Shown here: piece by piece, positions 47,641-60,592 of the stretch
Numbering within the stretch: position 1 is the stretch's first letter
Layout: each line of letters begins with the position of its first letter
Source of the DNA: Zhengitettix transpicula
Lineage: Eukaryota > Arthropoda > Insecta > Orthoptera > Tetrigidae
DNA length: 64,000 nucleotides
Direction: 5' to 3'
NCBI GenBank assembly: GCA_037074705.1
Contig: CM073591.1
Span: forward strand, 89,446,032-89,510,031
Made by a program: the position numbers and the translations under genes
Notes under the pieces: model-generated
Seen by the model: the letters and a program-made list of their open reading frames with translations, nothing else
Database searches by the model: none
What the model was told of the DNA's origin: nothing

Positions 47641-48603
47641 GTAACATTTACATCTGGATATAATTCCACCGCCCACATGCGCAGTAACATTAAGAAATGT
47701 GTATGATATGAATTCTTCAACTGTTGGACTGATGTATATTATTAATTCCACTTTGGTATACGAAATAAATACGTCATAAATAAAAACACAAACTTTTTCT
47801 GTACAATTTTGACTTTACGTTGACTTCACATTTTATGATTTTAAGTAAATGCTTTCGTGAGACTATATATTTCAGGCCCGCTTATAGAGTCTCTAATAAA
47901 GACAGTGATTTACAATTTTCACCAAGTTACAAAAGAAAAATATTAATTTAATTTACAGTAACAAGGTTTGTACAAAGACTCTAACAACAACAAAAACTAT
48001 AGAAATATGACGGTAAATTTATATTTGTATAAAGATTTACAAAATAAAGTTTTTAAGTACCCTTTTATTTTGAGCTGTCTGGTGCCTGTTTGTGCACTCG
48101 TGATTATTTCAAAAATTTTAAAAAAACTATATTTTTTTTGACAGACCATATCACTGATTTTATACTTTTCAAACTACGTCGTAACACTTTACAACACTTT
48201 CTGCTTTACTGTCGTACGTATCATTAACTCTATTTTGCTGTGGAAAATCCTTTTAATACGTAATCTGATATATTCATCATATACTTTGCTGATTTCGGCC
48301 CCCATTGACCGATTCTCCACAACACATTGCTCCATCTCCCAGAACACACATGACTGACTGACAGTTTCTCACAACATATTTCTCTGCTTCCCAAACATAC
48401 ACTGCTCTCCGACTGTCTCTCTTATAAGTTCTGAGCGTCTTATCTACCGTTTTTCGACAACAATTTGCAGCAAGCTATTACAGTCTCTGCATTCTCGCGC
48501 CAAACAATGCTGTTATTTACAATCCTCAGTCTCAAATTTATGCCGCCAATAATTAAAGAAACAATTTTAAAAAAATTTTATTACACATTGGTACTCTCTT
48601 TAA
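47641..48603. other. Gap
   Basis: No gene or repeat is recognised. Confidence 0.6.
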
Positions 48604-48604
48604 A

Positions 48605-48662
<58 letters not shown>
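48604..48662. repeat. Compound (AC)n(AT)n microsatellite
   Basis: An AC tract at 48604-48624 followed by AT at 48625-48662, the same layout as at 46640. Frames across it (48465, 48553, 48581) are simple-sequence artefacts. Confidence 0.95.
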
Positions 48663-48667
<5 letters not shown>

Positions 48668-49833
48668 GTAGCACAAAGCACGACTCGCACTAAGAAACAC
48701 ATACATAAACGATTCGATGAGAAATCTGTACTTAATTGTAACTCCAGCCCGTATGTAAAACAAACAAGGAAAAGAATTCGTAGATTGTCTTTAAGCAAGC
48801 TTATTGAAAAACTGAAATCCGATTAATCTCTGATAAATTTGTCAACTATTTATATTTGAGCACACGGAGCTAAGCTGGCTTATAATTTCTGGTTATGGTT
48901 TGTTAGATCCCTATTGTCAATTATTCCATGTATTAATTGTTTATACAGCGAAAATAAGCTGCATGTGTCTGTGTAGTGAGACACTAGGTTCCGATATTAA
49001 ATTTCCATACTCAGGAAAAATTCGTTCCAGTTTTTTCGTTTTGAAAACACCATTCATCATCCTTTACTTCCTAATAAAGCGAAATGGTATGAGGAAGAAA
49101 CGGTGTTATTTGGTTTTAAGCTCATGCACGTCCACATGTCGGAAAAGCAAACCACGATTTATGATGACATCAAGGTTGCGTTTCGTTACTATAATTTTAA
49201 GTGTACGGATGATCGGGATGGATCCAGTAATTACCGCATAGTGCTTAAGGAGTATGAGCAGCCGTGACTTGGCAACGAGCTGTTGATGGATCCTGTCAGC
49301 CTGTGGCTATGCGGCCGTTTACCTGTTCGCTTCGCTGATCCTTCTTGGAGAACAAAGCAACTAGCGTACAGCTCCTCATTCATGTAACTGTCCCTGGCAA
49401 ATGAACACTTCCTTCAAGCCTTTGTCTGAGTCAAAACAGTCCAAAATGCGGTACAATAGTCCGCCATTCATTTACGCCACGTTTTTACAGCACCGGAACA
49501 CTTGAAATTCCTATCCCAGGTTCAACGCAGAGCTCAATATCCAGATTTTTTCCTTAACATTTTTTAATATTTAAATTCAAAATATTGTAAACTGTTTTGA
49601 TTAATAAAGCGACGGAGAAGATAAACAGTATTACGATCAATTCAGAACTATACACCATCCAAAATGTCAACGAGTAATATTAAAAAATATTATACATAAG
49701 TAATTCAATTTAGAACTCTGTGACCATGATCTTTCTTAAAAGAGAAGAAATTACAGAAATGTTCTTCTTCGACTGCAAATAGTATCTTATAATGACAAAC
49801 GATGCTATGACCGCGAAGAAAATAAATTAGTCT
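48663..49833. other. Gap
   Basis: A 113-codon frame at 48900-49241 (plus) has no recognisable domain. The 49250-49520 part has raised GC but matches nothing known to me. Confidence 0.5.
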
Positions 49834-49995
49834 TGTATAAAATTTGATGGTCATTCAGTCAGAAATAAAATTAATGAAATTATTAGATAATTAATAAGAA
49901 AACATTAATTTTTGAATATTAATGTTTTCTTATTAATTGTCTAATTATTTAATTAATCTTATTTCTGAATGAATAATGACCATCAGATTTGATTA
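49834..49995. mobile_element. IR-C AT-rich hairpin element
   Basis: Arms of about 75 bp (49840-49909 and 49918-49990) are inverted copies around an 8-nt loop, with TTTGATGGTCATTCA at left and its diverged complement at right. ATTAATAAGAAAACATTAAT next to the loop is perfectly mirrored. It is probably a MITE. No convincing target duplication was found. Confidence 0.75.
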
Positions 49996-52900
49996 CTGTT
50001 TGTATTAAAGTCAGATAATTTATATATTTTAAACTAGGTCCGTATTAAGATATCGTACCCATAGTGCATTTCATATACAGTATTATTAGTCTATTTTTGA
50101 AGGAGGACATGTTTAATTATCTCCCTTACACTTTTCTAAGAAACCTATTAGGGACAGTTCCAAATTCTGATATCAGGATAGAATTATAAACAAGTTCAAA
50201 TCAATATTAATTAAATATCAATAATATCCTTAATTTGTTTACGTTGTCTAAAACAATCCAATTAGATAATATTAATAAGTAGCCAAATAACGAACAAAAA
50301 CATGTGTTAATTAATGTGTATGGTATTTATTTAGAACTTTATTGGATACTTATTAATATTACGTATTTATAATTTTTTATATTTTATAGCGTCAGTTAAT
50401 AAAAATATTAAATTACATTTTAAAGTTAAAATAAATTTTGGACGAAAGTCGGGAAAAAATTGCTAATAGTCACCTCACAGTCAATTTTGTGGGTGAATTA
50501 TATTAATCGCATTTATCTTCGTGAAACAAATGTTAATTTTCATTAATGTTACGTAAAATGACATTGGAGTAGTTACGGAATACCGCAGCAGCTAATTGCA
50601 GGAATTTAAGTAATTCCTTTTTCCGAGATTTAAACGGGAAGTTCTTGATACATTTGCTAACGAAATTACGGGCGTTGCGATGTTTGCGTGCTGCTTCACT
50701 ATCTAGCAAACGTCATGTGACTGCATAATTTGTCATAGTTATATCAACGCTCGTTTTTCTTTAACTTATCTATTCTATTTGCTTGCCAGGTAGCGCAAGG
50801 ATGTTTTAATACGCTTCACGTTCGTTTATCTACGGTAAATTATAATAACGTCTTCCCCGCAAAACAAGATACTTGCTGCTAAATTTGGTAAGTATACTCA
50901 ATAGTTTTATCAAATACGCTAATAAATACTTTATTTACCGTGTTAATTGATATACTTTCAACAAAAAATTTTGAGACGGTGAAAAATAAAACAAATCATC
51001 GGTGATTCTCAAACACAGTAAATAATTTTGTGTTGTTATGTGCATAGTATTTTACAACTTTCGACTTTACTATGACTTAATACTTTGAATTAAAATTATC
51101 TAAAAATTGCAAATGAGTTATTATAATTTTCGAATTACTCAGATGATTTGGCCAGTTCTTATGAGCTGATACCTTATTCTCCATTGTACCAGTTAGTCGG
51201 GACTAATAGGCGTAAGCGTAAGTATATCATTTATAGTCACAACTTTAATCGCCATTTTGTCCATAGTACTTGGTTTCCTCGGAGGAATATTCTTCGTCTA
51301 GATTTTCCTTGCGCATCCTCGTCGTAAATTGCTTAATTACCTGCAAATGAGGTCCTGGGAGAGTGCTTCCCGAATCATCACTCTTCCTTCCTACTGTATG
51401 AAAAGGACTCCGTTTGGTTTAAACAGAAATTTTATAAATTGTATGAAACTTTAACAGTTTGTTCTATGAGCCAATTTCCTTCTGCCTATATAGACTTGAT
51501 ATTTATTTTGGGTTTAAAGTTTGAAGACAATGGTGGATTTAATATCTTGTTAGTGTTGTTCGGGTATCTCATTGTCTGGTTTAAGAGAAAATAATATATA
51601 CGAATAGGAAATATTTTTAAAAAGTATTGCAAGACGAAAGTGGTATAAATTCCTCTTTGATTCCACTTTATTGCTTCAATCTTTTCTTTTCTTCCTATTT
51701 ATAAATTTTTCTCTTAAAAGCAGACAATATAATACGTGAGAGTAAGCAAATACTTTGTAGTTAGTTTCTCGTAAAGACTAAGATATTTTCTCAACAGACC
51801 CTCCTACATTATTTATTGGACTTGGTAGTTAACTAACTCCTTGAGCCTAACACCGAATCACCCTTTTCCACTGCCACACTAATTTCTGTCGCCATCACAA
51901 TGAAATCTTGACCCACGATAAAACATTAAGCTTAATCACCAATACCCGTCAATTGCGAATCCCAGGGTCACAAAGTCTATGAATCATAATTAGGACAAAA
52001 ATTAGAAACCACATAATTTTTCTCGTGAATAAATATAATTTCGAATTTGACCATTTTTGAACGTAAATTTTCCTCTGTGGTCGTTCAGTCGTCGCTCCTA
52101 CTTTATATGAGAACGTACAGTACGTAGGACAGTAAATAATCATTGCATGAAACCTACAGGAATGTGGAGAAACACTGTCAAAAACAGAATCGGTCAAGTA
52201 AAAATTGACAAACCACCACCGTGCATTAATTTCTCAGAAATGGTACTTTAGATTCCCCAGAAAAATCCAGATCGCATCCAGAAAGCTTGAGGATTAAAAG
52301 AGACCATATTTTCCTTAAAAGTAGTTAATTCATAACTCCAGTCATTAAGTTAGATTATATTAAGCGAAGAATAGTCAAACTATATTTTCTACAAATTTAT
52401 GCCAGTAGGTGTAGTGGTCTACAGCAGTGGTTGGCAACGTTTTTTTTTACGAGTGGATTATGTATCTATTTCTGTTTTCACAAATTTTTTTTAGATTATA
52501 TATTATATATATTCATATAAATAAATTAAATAGAGATATACAAATTTATTATCATCAAATATATATTTACTACTTCAAATAAATCATAAAATGTTGGGAA
52601 AAAGTAAATAATATTTGTTTACTGGGTCACTAAAATTTTCCCAGTGATCATAGATATCCGACCACTAGTATTACAGGAAACTAGGAATATAAGTCGCGTG
52701 GTCACAATATTTGTTCGTTATTTAAATAAACCTTCACACTGAAGATTATGATTGGTGGTTCGATAAGTATTTATTTCAGAAGACTATAAATATATTTGTG
52801 GTACGAATAAATAAACAACACGTCAATTAATATTTAAAGCATAAAACATCCTAATATAATATCCTATTTAAATGAAGTCGAGATTATGATGGCTGAAACT

Positions 52901-53169
52901 CGGCTATATTAGTCGACACGAATTATAAATCACGAAATAAATACCTTTATTCATTGGCTAATTATAAGAAAACGATATTTTGTCCTGTGTTCATTATATG
53001 CAGAACTGTAGTTTTATATTTCAGCAGTTCGACTTCCATTTACAAGGGTTTACACGCCCTGAAGAAACAGATAAAATTCACTGCCTCAGACAGGCGTAAA
53101 AATCAATGGCAGGTACAAAAAGAATATATTGATTCTCGTTCTATTAAAGGAGTAATATTGCCGAAACGT
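49996..53169. other. Long AT-rich gap
   Basis: About 3.2 kb. AAGTAGCCAAATAACGAAC at 50279-50297 may be a lone outer arm of IR-A. GCCCTGAAGAAACAG (53057-53071) and GCCGAAACGTTAG (53160-53172) are separated halves of the fold-back motif block. No gene is seen. Confidence 0.5.
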
Positions 53170-53760
53170 TAGTGAGCTAAACGCCATTTTCCCTCAGGTA
53201 AATAAGGTGAACGCGTCTGATAATTTACTGCCGTAAGGTCCGCACAGCTGGTACCCATAACGAGGGCAGTTAACGTCAGTCCCACGGCACCTGGTCGCGA
53301 ACCCGCGACCCCTTCGGTGGTCACGCCAGAGCCGACACATCCCATTAAGCGTTTCGCCAGTTCGTAAAACAAGCGAGACAGAGAAAGAGTGAGAGTGAGC
53401 GAAGGGCGAGGGCGAAGGCGAGGGCGGGGCTGTCGTCACGTGCTGTGGCCACCAATGGGCGGCGAGGGTCACGCGACGCCGCTCCACGCGGGAACGTTTA
53501 ATTACGGCGCACGCGAGCCTCGAATTGCGGCCCTCGTGATTTACGGCGATCGCCGCTCCGCAGATGGATTTCGGAATTTACTGCGGCATAAACTAGACCT
53601 TCCTTGTGCCAGAACTAATTTAAATAGCTGCTAAAAGACTCCCTCCTCGAGCGGGAGGAGGTCGTTGTAATGGCAAACAAGTTCTTGACGAAGGAACCGC
53701 GTCGGACATTGAACGGGGTCACGGATGAGTTCGTCTGCGTCACCCATTAGTAGCGATCGA
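53170..53760. promoter_or_regulatory. CpG-island-like region
   Basis: The densest CpG stretch in the window (core 53385-53560), with GGGCGAGGGCGAAGGCGAGG purine repeats, GGGCGGGG, CACGTG, CCAATGGG and CGATCG. It has the composition of an unmethylated promoter or enhancer island. Three short frames on both strands have no domain. No downstream exon is recognisable, so a promoter call is tentative. Confidence 0.4.
53280..53345 (-). repeat. tRNA-like segment inside the CpG-rich region
   Basis: Minus strand GGGTCGCGGGTTCGCGACC contains a near B box (GGTTCGCGACC) preceded by CTGGCGTGACCACC. It resembles an old tRNA-derived SINE head. No full cloverleaf can be drawn with confidence. Confidence 0.35.
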
Positions 53761-54817
53761 CACTTCTTCTATTTATGCAAATCTTCTATCTTCTCAATTA
53801 AGCAATTGTTTACGCTCGTTTGAAGTCCAGTCTTGCACTACGATATTGTTTAATGGCAGACACAACTTACTTCTCTTCTAACGAATGAGTTTTGCTTGAC
53901 TATAAAAATCTAATTGGTCGTTTATTTCTTAATTTGACCATGTAGTTCACTGCGAACACATTTCCAAGTTTCCAAAGTATTCTTTCCTAATTATAATTCG
54001 TCTTCCACCACTTAAATACTTGTCCTAACGGAAAGCTTTGTCTTTGATCACGGTTTTGATTCTTCACCCGGTACTTAACAATTCTGGTTCTGCGGACCGC
54101 CATGACAATAAAATAAAAGAAACAGATCGCTTTCTCGGAATAATATTTTTCAATATGTATGCGTAAACTAAAATATGCGCAATAAATGACCTTGTGTTCA
54201 TAAAATATGATGTCAACAGTTATTTCCTCTTGGTTTGTTCAGTTTTATTGTACACATGTTTTGGAATTTATATATTTACTGATTTTTTTTAAAAAAATAT
54301 TTTACTGACAGTCCTTTGCTGGCCAAGAATGTAGGTTAATAAATTCATATAAGTTGAGGTTTCTCTGTGTACTCAAATTGCCCTTGTACAAGAGTATAAT
54401 TACTTAAACTGACTCATAAAGGACAAAGGCTTAAATAGTCCAAATTAATGTATATAGAGACGTTTCCATCATAATTTTCTTTTAACAAAGATATAAAATT
54501 TTAAACATAATGTTTATCATCATCAGATCCTACAGTTTCACGAATGGAGACAATTTATGAAAATGTTAACTTTATTGTCAGATTTCTGAAGTAGATCTAC
54601 CACAATTTCTTCAGACGGAAATTTTGTAAAAATTGTGCAGGAAGACTGAATTTACAAAATAATGCATATTATGTATTTATAACAGAGCGTCACTGTATTA
54701 TAATGGCGATTTATTCATAAACATTAAGGCGTAATTTCATTAATACAAATTATACTACATTCTAAAGTTCACCGTGAACAGAAAATAGGAATCTATTAAA
54801 TACATACATACATTTCT
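53761..54817. other. Gap
   Basis: No feature. Confidence 0.6.
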
Positions 54818-55665
54818 TGTAATGCCAATTAATTAGGACATTAATTGTTTGAACATAAACATTTAAACTGTTTGAGAAATTCTTTGTAGCGGCGGAGTTT
54901 TCAGAACATAGTGACAATGTAGCCCAGCTCTGTTCCTTTGTCGGAAGGTCCGAAAATGGCGTATGCGCCCAAAAATGCGAGACGATAGTTCAGTTCGCGA
55001 AAATACATCGTCGATGTATAACTGTTAGTTTGGTGACGAGAATTCAACAGAGTTGGCGATTAGGATTTAACAGAGTTGGTTGGTGTCTGGACATTTCTGA
55101 GGACAAAGTAAAACATTCACGAAAGCGTAACGTCGAAACTTGCTAAGTAAAAGCAGTTTTGTGTCCATAGCCAGCCAGAAATAGTAAAATTTCGGTTTGA
55201 GTCCAAAGTAAAGACTGGAGTAAAATCTGTGAGTCTTAGAATCAATGTAAAATTCCGCAATAGTGTATTTCGAAAACGAAAGGTATGCTGGAATGCTGGA
55301 CAAATGTGAGTAACAAAATACAAAATAATTAATTATGTAAACGTAATTGAAAGATAGAAGTCAGATTTCGTTCTCCGTTTAAATTGTTAATTCGTTCTAA
55401 TCTCTTTACTTCTTAATTTCGTTCTCATTTTAAATTTCGTTCTAGTTTAATTGTCAAGTAAATTTCTTTTCTTTTAATTGTGATTTGTTTGTTAATAAGA
55501 TTTTTAAACATAATTAATGTGTCCATTATCAAACCCAGTGAAGACCCTGAGATCTAATATTTAAATTTGTAATTGTTTTTAAATTATTGCCACAAAATAA
55601 ATAAATATTGTATGAAATATTATTAATTCTTTTATTTAATTAACGACTTCTAAATGATTATTACA
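54818..55665 (+). mobile_element. Solo LTR L5
   Basis: An 848-bp unit, TGTAATGCCAATTAATTAG...GATTATTACA, followed by (AT)n. It contains GTCAGATTTCGTTC and AGACCCTGAG (55544-55553), and best matches L4. It has no attached internal region. It can serve as the reference member of the family because both ends and the conserved motifs are present. Minus-strand frames at 55067 and 55117 lie inside it and are not genes. Confidence 0.75.
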
Positions 55666-58157
55666 ATATATATAAAACTTTTATTAAATGGCGAATTGAA
55701 GGGTTAAACAAACTTTGAATTACTGTTCAAATCGTACACCCGTTTTATGCAATTGTTTATTTTTTTAACAAACAATAGAATCATGGCGATCTTTAAGCTG
55801 GCTTCATGAAATGCATTAATTAATTGTCGACGGAGGATCTTTAAATTACACGCACGTTATTTTCCCTTTATAACTTCTTTTATATTCCACTTCAGTATTA
55901 TTCTCCCCCTTAAACTCCTTCAACGAGAAGGTTACTAACCCCTCACGTATTCCTTTACTGTAGTTTTTCCAAGTCTGTGCCTGCCGCAATTTCCTCGAAA
56001 AGAAATTACCTCATAGCTTTATTATTCTCGCTTGCTGTTCAAAGATGCCCTCCAAAATTAATGCTTAACTAAATGCAAAAAAAATTTAGCGAAAATTTTA
56101 ACACGAAAAGTCACACATGACAATGTCATCAGGCGCATCTCAGTGATTGAAGTCGGGGAATGTAATATTGATTATCGGTGGTGTTCAATTATCTGACTGG
56201 TAGAATTTAAATGTAAAATTGGTGATACTTTCAAAGATAAAAGGGAGTATGGAAAATAATTGACACTAAAGGTAATCAAATTGCAAAATATAGGCATTTA
56301 ATGAGTGATCTATATCGAGTCATTTACCTCTTCAGATACTCCAAATTGACCTCCTTAAAAAATAGTTATTACGTTTCAGTACTATTTTTTTCCTAGGGTT
56401 ATAAGCTATATTTCTTATGTTTTATCAACATATAATTTTTTCATATTAGCATAACTGATACACGCCCAACTATTCTGTAAGTCAAACGTTGGAAAACAAG
56501 TTCTAACTGTATCTACTGTATTGTGATTAACAAAATTCGGAAACATGGTTTGTTAGTGGTTTTCTCTTCCTTGAAGAACAACATGATTTATGTTGAAAAT
56601 GTTTATTTATTGATCTATAATTTTATACTGTCTACACTCACTATTTAACGAATTTCAATACATGCAACGGATATATTTAAAATTTAGCTTTCGTTATTAG
56701 AACCTTGGTTTAAACACATTCAGGAACTCTACCGTCATACATGTAACATACGTAATGAAAAATAAAATATAACTGAGTTGTAATTCAGTCGAACAAGAGT
56801 TTTTAAAGTTTATTCCTTTCCAATATTCTTGTACATCTATATACAAATGACTCATTATTTAAATGTTTGATGAATACAAGGAAAATGTAGAAGTTTAGTA
56901 CGACGTCAACCGAATTAGAAAGTGTTCTTTTACGAGAAATAATATTAATAATCTGATCAATAAATCCCTCAGGAACATTTAGTGAGGAATTTATAATATA
57001 CATCTTCACATTATGCACTTTCGCATATGGCTGTTATGGTCGAATCTACATTCTTATTTGTAAGCAATCGTAAATCCTTTCTCCGCATCTTCCGTGGCAT
57101 TATACAACTCGACCTTCTTCCTCTGGCCTTGCCTACGCACAATCACAAGGCTATCTTAAGGAGCTTCTAGGCACGGCCTTACATTAGCGAACGAAATTAA
57201 TCCTCTAATGATAACATTAATTACTTATTTATTTACATACCTTATACGACCTCCGACTGTTTGCTATAAACATTACAGCCCAATGAAAACTGTGTAATAA
57301 ATCAAGAGCCATATAAAGGATAACGAATTAAATATAAATATAAACGTTAAAGATCACAAGACCAGGAAAGAATAATTGTCTAAAGGATTCAATTTTCCTT
57401 CACTTGGCGGAGATTGAGGAAACATTCGCAAAGGAATACACCAAGGTGCAATAAATACCATTAAAGAATTTACATGTTATCATGTAATTTTTCTCAATTT
57501 AATTCTACATCCAAGTATTTCTTGCAGCTTTTTTTAATGCACGACGTGCCAAATAGTCGCCCTTTTTGTCAATCATAGCCCAAATTCAGAATTATTTCGG
57601 TAATACTCTTCTCTAACTGTTTGGCGCGTTCGTTATTCTCTTACTACTCGTACAAAATACATTCCCAATATAATATCATCTGTTCCTTCCCGCAGTGGTT
57701 CATTCAATATTTCAATTTTTCGAAACCGTACAGTGTACCACCAAATTTCAAATGCGTGTGATAATACTGGGATTACTAACCATCAGTTGGCGTATGTACA
57801 TATATTTGATCTAATGTGTCTGCTCGCAGCATATTATTTGCACATATGTTCTGGGCCAGGGACATTAAGAACAAAGCAAGGAAGCGCCCTAATCTAGGGA
57901 CTAATGGAGAAACACGACCGAGCAGTATGAGTAGGGAAGGCGAAATTCTCACATGTGGGTTGAAACGAATTATAATGACACGAGAAGGATATAATACTTA
58001 TTAATAATAAAAATCAACTCTTCAAACATATTGCGGATAACCAATTTCATGGCTCAATATGAGTATTGCCTGAGGACAGAACAAAATCAGTGGATAATGG
58101 GAAAAACGTAATACCAAAGTATACGGGATCAGGAGCAGAAGAATGATCCTGGAGTAC
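55666..58157. other. Long gap
   Basis: About 2.5 kb without a recognised gene or repeat. Frames at 56803 and 57816 (62-71 codons) lack domains. Confidence 0.55.
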
Positions 58158-58251
58158 AGAATATCTATCTTTCCGCATCCCCCCTTTCTGTCACTTTCCT
58201 ATTCTATAAGAGGGGAGTGACCACTACGTATATTACCATCTATATAGCCTT
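58158..58251 (+). mobile_element. RepA 3' fragment
   Basis: Contains CTTTCCGCATCCCCCCTTTC, then GAGGGGAGTGACCACTACGT and the terminal ATATAGCC, a diverged form of the RepA 3' end. It is 5'-truncated. Confidence 0.75.
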
Positions 58252-58589
58252 CTACACCTTCTTTTCTTATTCTAAGGTATAGTATTAATTCTTTTTAATT
58301 TAACCATTGTTTACTTTATGACCACTATGTTAAAAAAGTTTTTCTTTTTGTTCTTCTATAGTATCAGCGACTTATAAGTAGATGTGTTTTTAGGGTTATA
58401 AACGATTTTAGAATGCCCATAACACCAAAATTTGTAGTTATTATTAAATTTTCTATTATTTCACAATTCATGAACCGAAAATTCGTGTGCAGGTGACCGC
58501 AGGCATTAAAATTATAGCATTTTATGAAAACAAGTATATTCGGGTTTTACTTTATAATTGCTCTAAATGTAGCGAAGCCAATAAATTAC
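58252..58589. other. Gap
   Basis: No feature. Confidence 0.6.
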
Positions 58590-58900
58590 AATTAGATAAA
58601 TAAATATCCAAATAAACAAAAATTAGTGTTAAATAAATACCATACAAAGTTTCTGCAATACTTGTAGCTTTCGTCAGGTGATTAAAACAACACAAGAGCC
58701 GTAAGAACGTCACACCTCACAAATCAAGTGACAAACTCAGAAGTAAAGTGCTTTGCTGGTTCGTGTGGTGTGACGTTCTAACGGCTCTTGTGTTGTTTTA
58801 ATCACCTGTCGAAAGCAACAAGGATTGCAGAAATATTGTGTGGTAATAATTCAGTATTTGTTTAACGAAGGTTCAGCATTTATTTTGCTATTTATTTTTC
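58590..58900. mobile_element. IR-A fold-back element, complete
   Basis: About 310 bp with strong inner arms: ACAAGAGCCGTAAGAACGTC (58691-58710) is mirrored by GACGTTCTAACGGCTCTTGT with one extra change. Outer arms ATAAATACCATACAAAGTTT and their complement are more diverged. It belongs to the same subgroup as the half-copy at 6757. Confidence 0.85.
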
Positions 58901-59270
58901 AAATACGTATACTTTTAACGGAGGCGTTTTATATTTTATTATTTCAATAATTTTCGGTTAAATAATATTCATTTTGACTTATTTAGTGACCGATAAATTT
59001 TTGTGATTTTAATCGGATCGCCATTAAAATAGGACGGTCTATGACAAACAAATTATTTAGCAAAGCAAAGCTCGAGTGTGCTACGCAATGAAGTAATGAT
59101 TAGTTCGGAGTGGAGGCTGTAGCGGTCGTAGCTATTGATTAGTGATTGAGACAAAATGCGAATAACAGCTGTTTTATAAAATTTAAGTATTGACGTGTCT
59201 GGGTCTAGCATCAATGTTCAAGTCTGTTTCCTGAGATTGTGAGCTGAATCTTGCAGATGTTTCTATGGAT
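58901..59270. other. Gap
   Basis: An E-box palindrome AACAGCTGTT lies near 59165-59174. No gene. Confidence 0.55.
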
Positions 59271-59280
59271 TACAAGCAGG

Positions 59281-59327
59281 CGCACCTGCAGGGGTTCAAA
59301 CCCGGCCCTCCCATGGGGGCAGGTGCG
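59281..59327 (+). ncRNA. Compact three-stem structure with B-box loop, identity unknown
   Basis: A perfect 9-bp closing stem (CGCACCTGC 59281-59289 with GCAGGTGCG 59319-59327) encloses two small hairpins: GGGTTCAAACCC, whose GGTTCAAACCC matches the Pol III B box exactly, and CCCATGGG. It is shorter than a tRNA and lacks a D arm and A box. It may be a fragment of a tRNA-derived SINE or a chance fold. Confidence 0.35.
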
Positions 59328-59330
59328 AGG

Positions 59331-60583
59331 CCTTGACAGCTATTTACTGTCATGACGGCGCCGGGTGACATTTCTGTGCTGCCTCGTCCTTGCTTTTACG
59401 ACGTGCTGCAGTTTTATCACTGACATTGAGACACTTAACAAAGTGACCAGATTAATTTGGAGGCATCTTTATGCCCCTCGATACGGACTACCTTCTATCG
59501 CTCCTTGTTAAGAACTTGACGCGACATAAAGAAACTTACTAATTGTGACAGGAATGCGTCCGGTAAGTGGAATTCTACCCTACTGTTCTGTTTTTTATTC
59601 GAAATTAAACGTTTTACACGGAACAACGGTTCTTCCTATTGGCTGACTCGTACTTAACGGAGCAGGCAAAAAGACCTTTGCTGTCGTCAAATTTCTAAAT
59701 ACATTAAACTAATCTTCTGGCGAGGTATATAACGGAACAGAAAATTAGAAACGGAAAGTGCCACATAATCTAGGCTATTTAATTGACTACAGATACCTAA
59801 TCGCTAACGGTATTTAATATATAACTTTATTAAATGTCACATGGATTGTAGCGCAAAGTGTTGGTCCTACCTTTACCAATAATCACTTTAATATTATAGC
59901 ATTGTGTTGGAGCATAAATTGCATGTTTGTTAAACAAGATGAATTGTTACCATCTCTTCATTATACTTACGAAAACACTTTCTATTCAAATTACAATCGA
60001 ACATACATTATTGAGGTTTACTAATTTATTTTCGCTGTAAATTGAGCAAATTTTGTTATTTTCTTTTTATCATAAACTCTTACATTTTTATTTATTTTTA
60101 GAGATATCTTATTTAATGTACAAAATACTACAGTTAATTGTTTTAACAATACTGTAAGCTATTTTTAAGTCATAACTTTTGTTTTACATTTTTTTTCGAG
60201 TTTATTTGTTAAATAAAATGTTGATCAGCTTAACACGGAACCACAAAATATAGTATTGATAAGGAAATCGATTTCAGACTTATATCATGTTTTTATCAAT
60301 AAGGGGAGGACTTATGAGATTGAGTGTTTTACCATGGTACGTAACCTAATAAGCATTATAAATAAAATTTAAAAGTGTATCCTGTATATTATATATTTGG
60401 AATTGATTATATGTTGGGAAGTTTGATATTGGACATATTAAGTGAAAGTTTTGTTTGCCCTACGTAGCAGGAATTACATTTAAAGCAAGGAATTTTTCAA
60501 ACTGCACAATGTGTCAAGTGAATTCTTGTGGATTTCTATCAAGAAAGATAGTGTATTATTAGATCTGTAAATGTTGGAAATTT
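59331..60583. other. Gap
   Basis: No gene. GATATAATT at 60584 is the left target duplication of the next RepA copy. Confidence 0.6.
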
Positions 60584-60592
60584 GATATAATT

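Noticed and set aside
48465..48798. Frames crossing the compound microsatellite
   Set aside because: They translate AC/AT dinucleotide runs into TH and IY repeats and are not proteins.
48900..49241. 113-codon frame
   Set aside because: No recognisable domain, no repeat relation, ordinary AT-rich composition. No evidence for translation.
49833..50005. TTGTAT direct repeats as a target duplication of IR-C
   Set aside because: They do not sit symmetrically at the arm ends, and the match is only 6-7 bp in AT-rich DNA.
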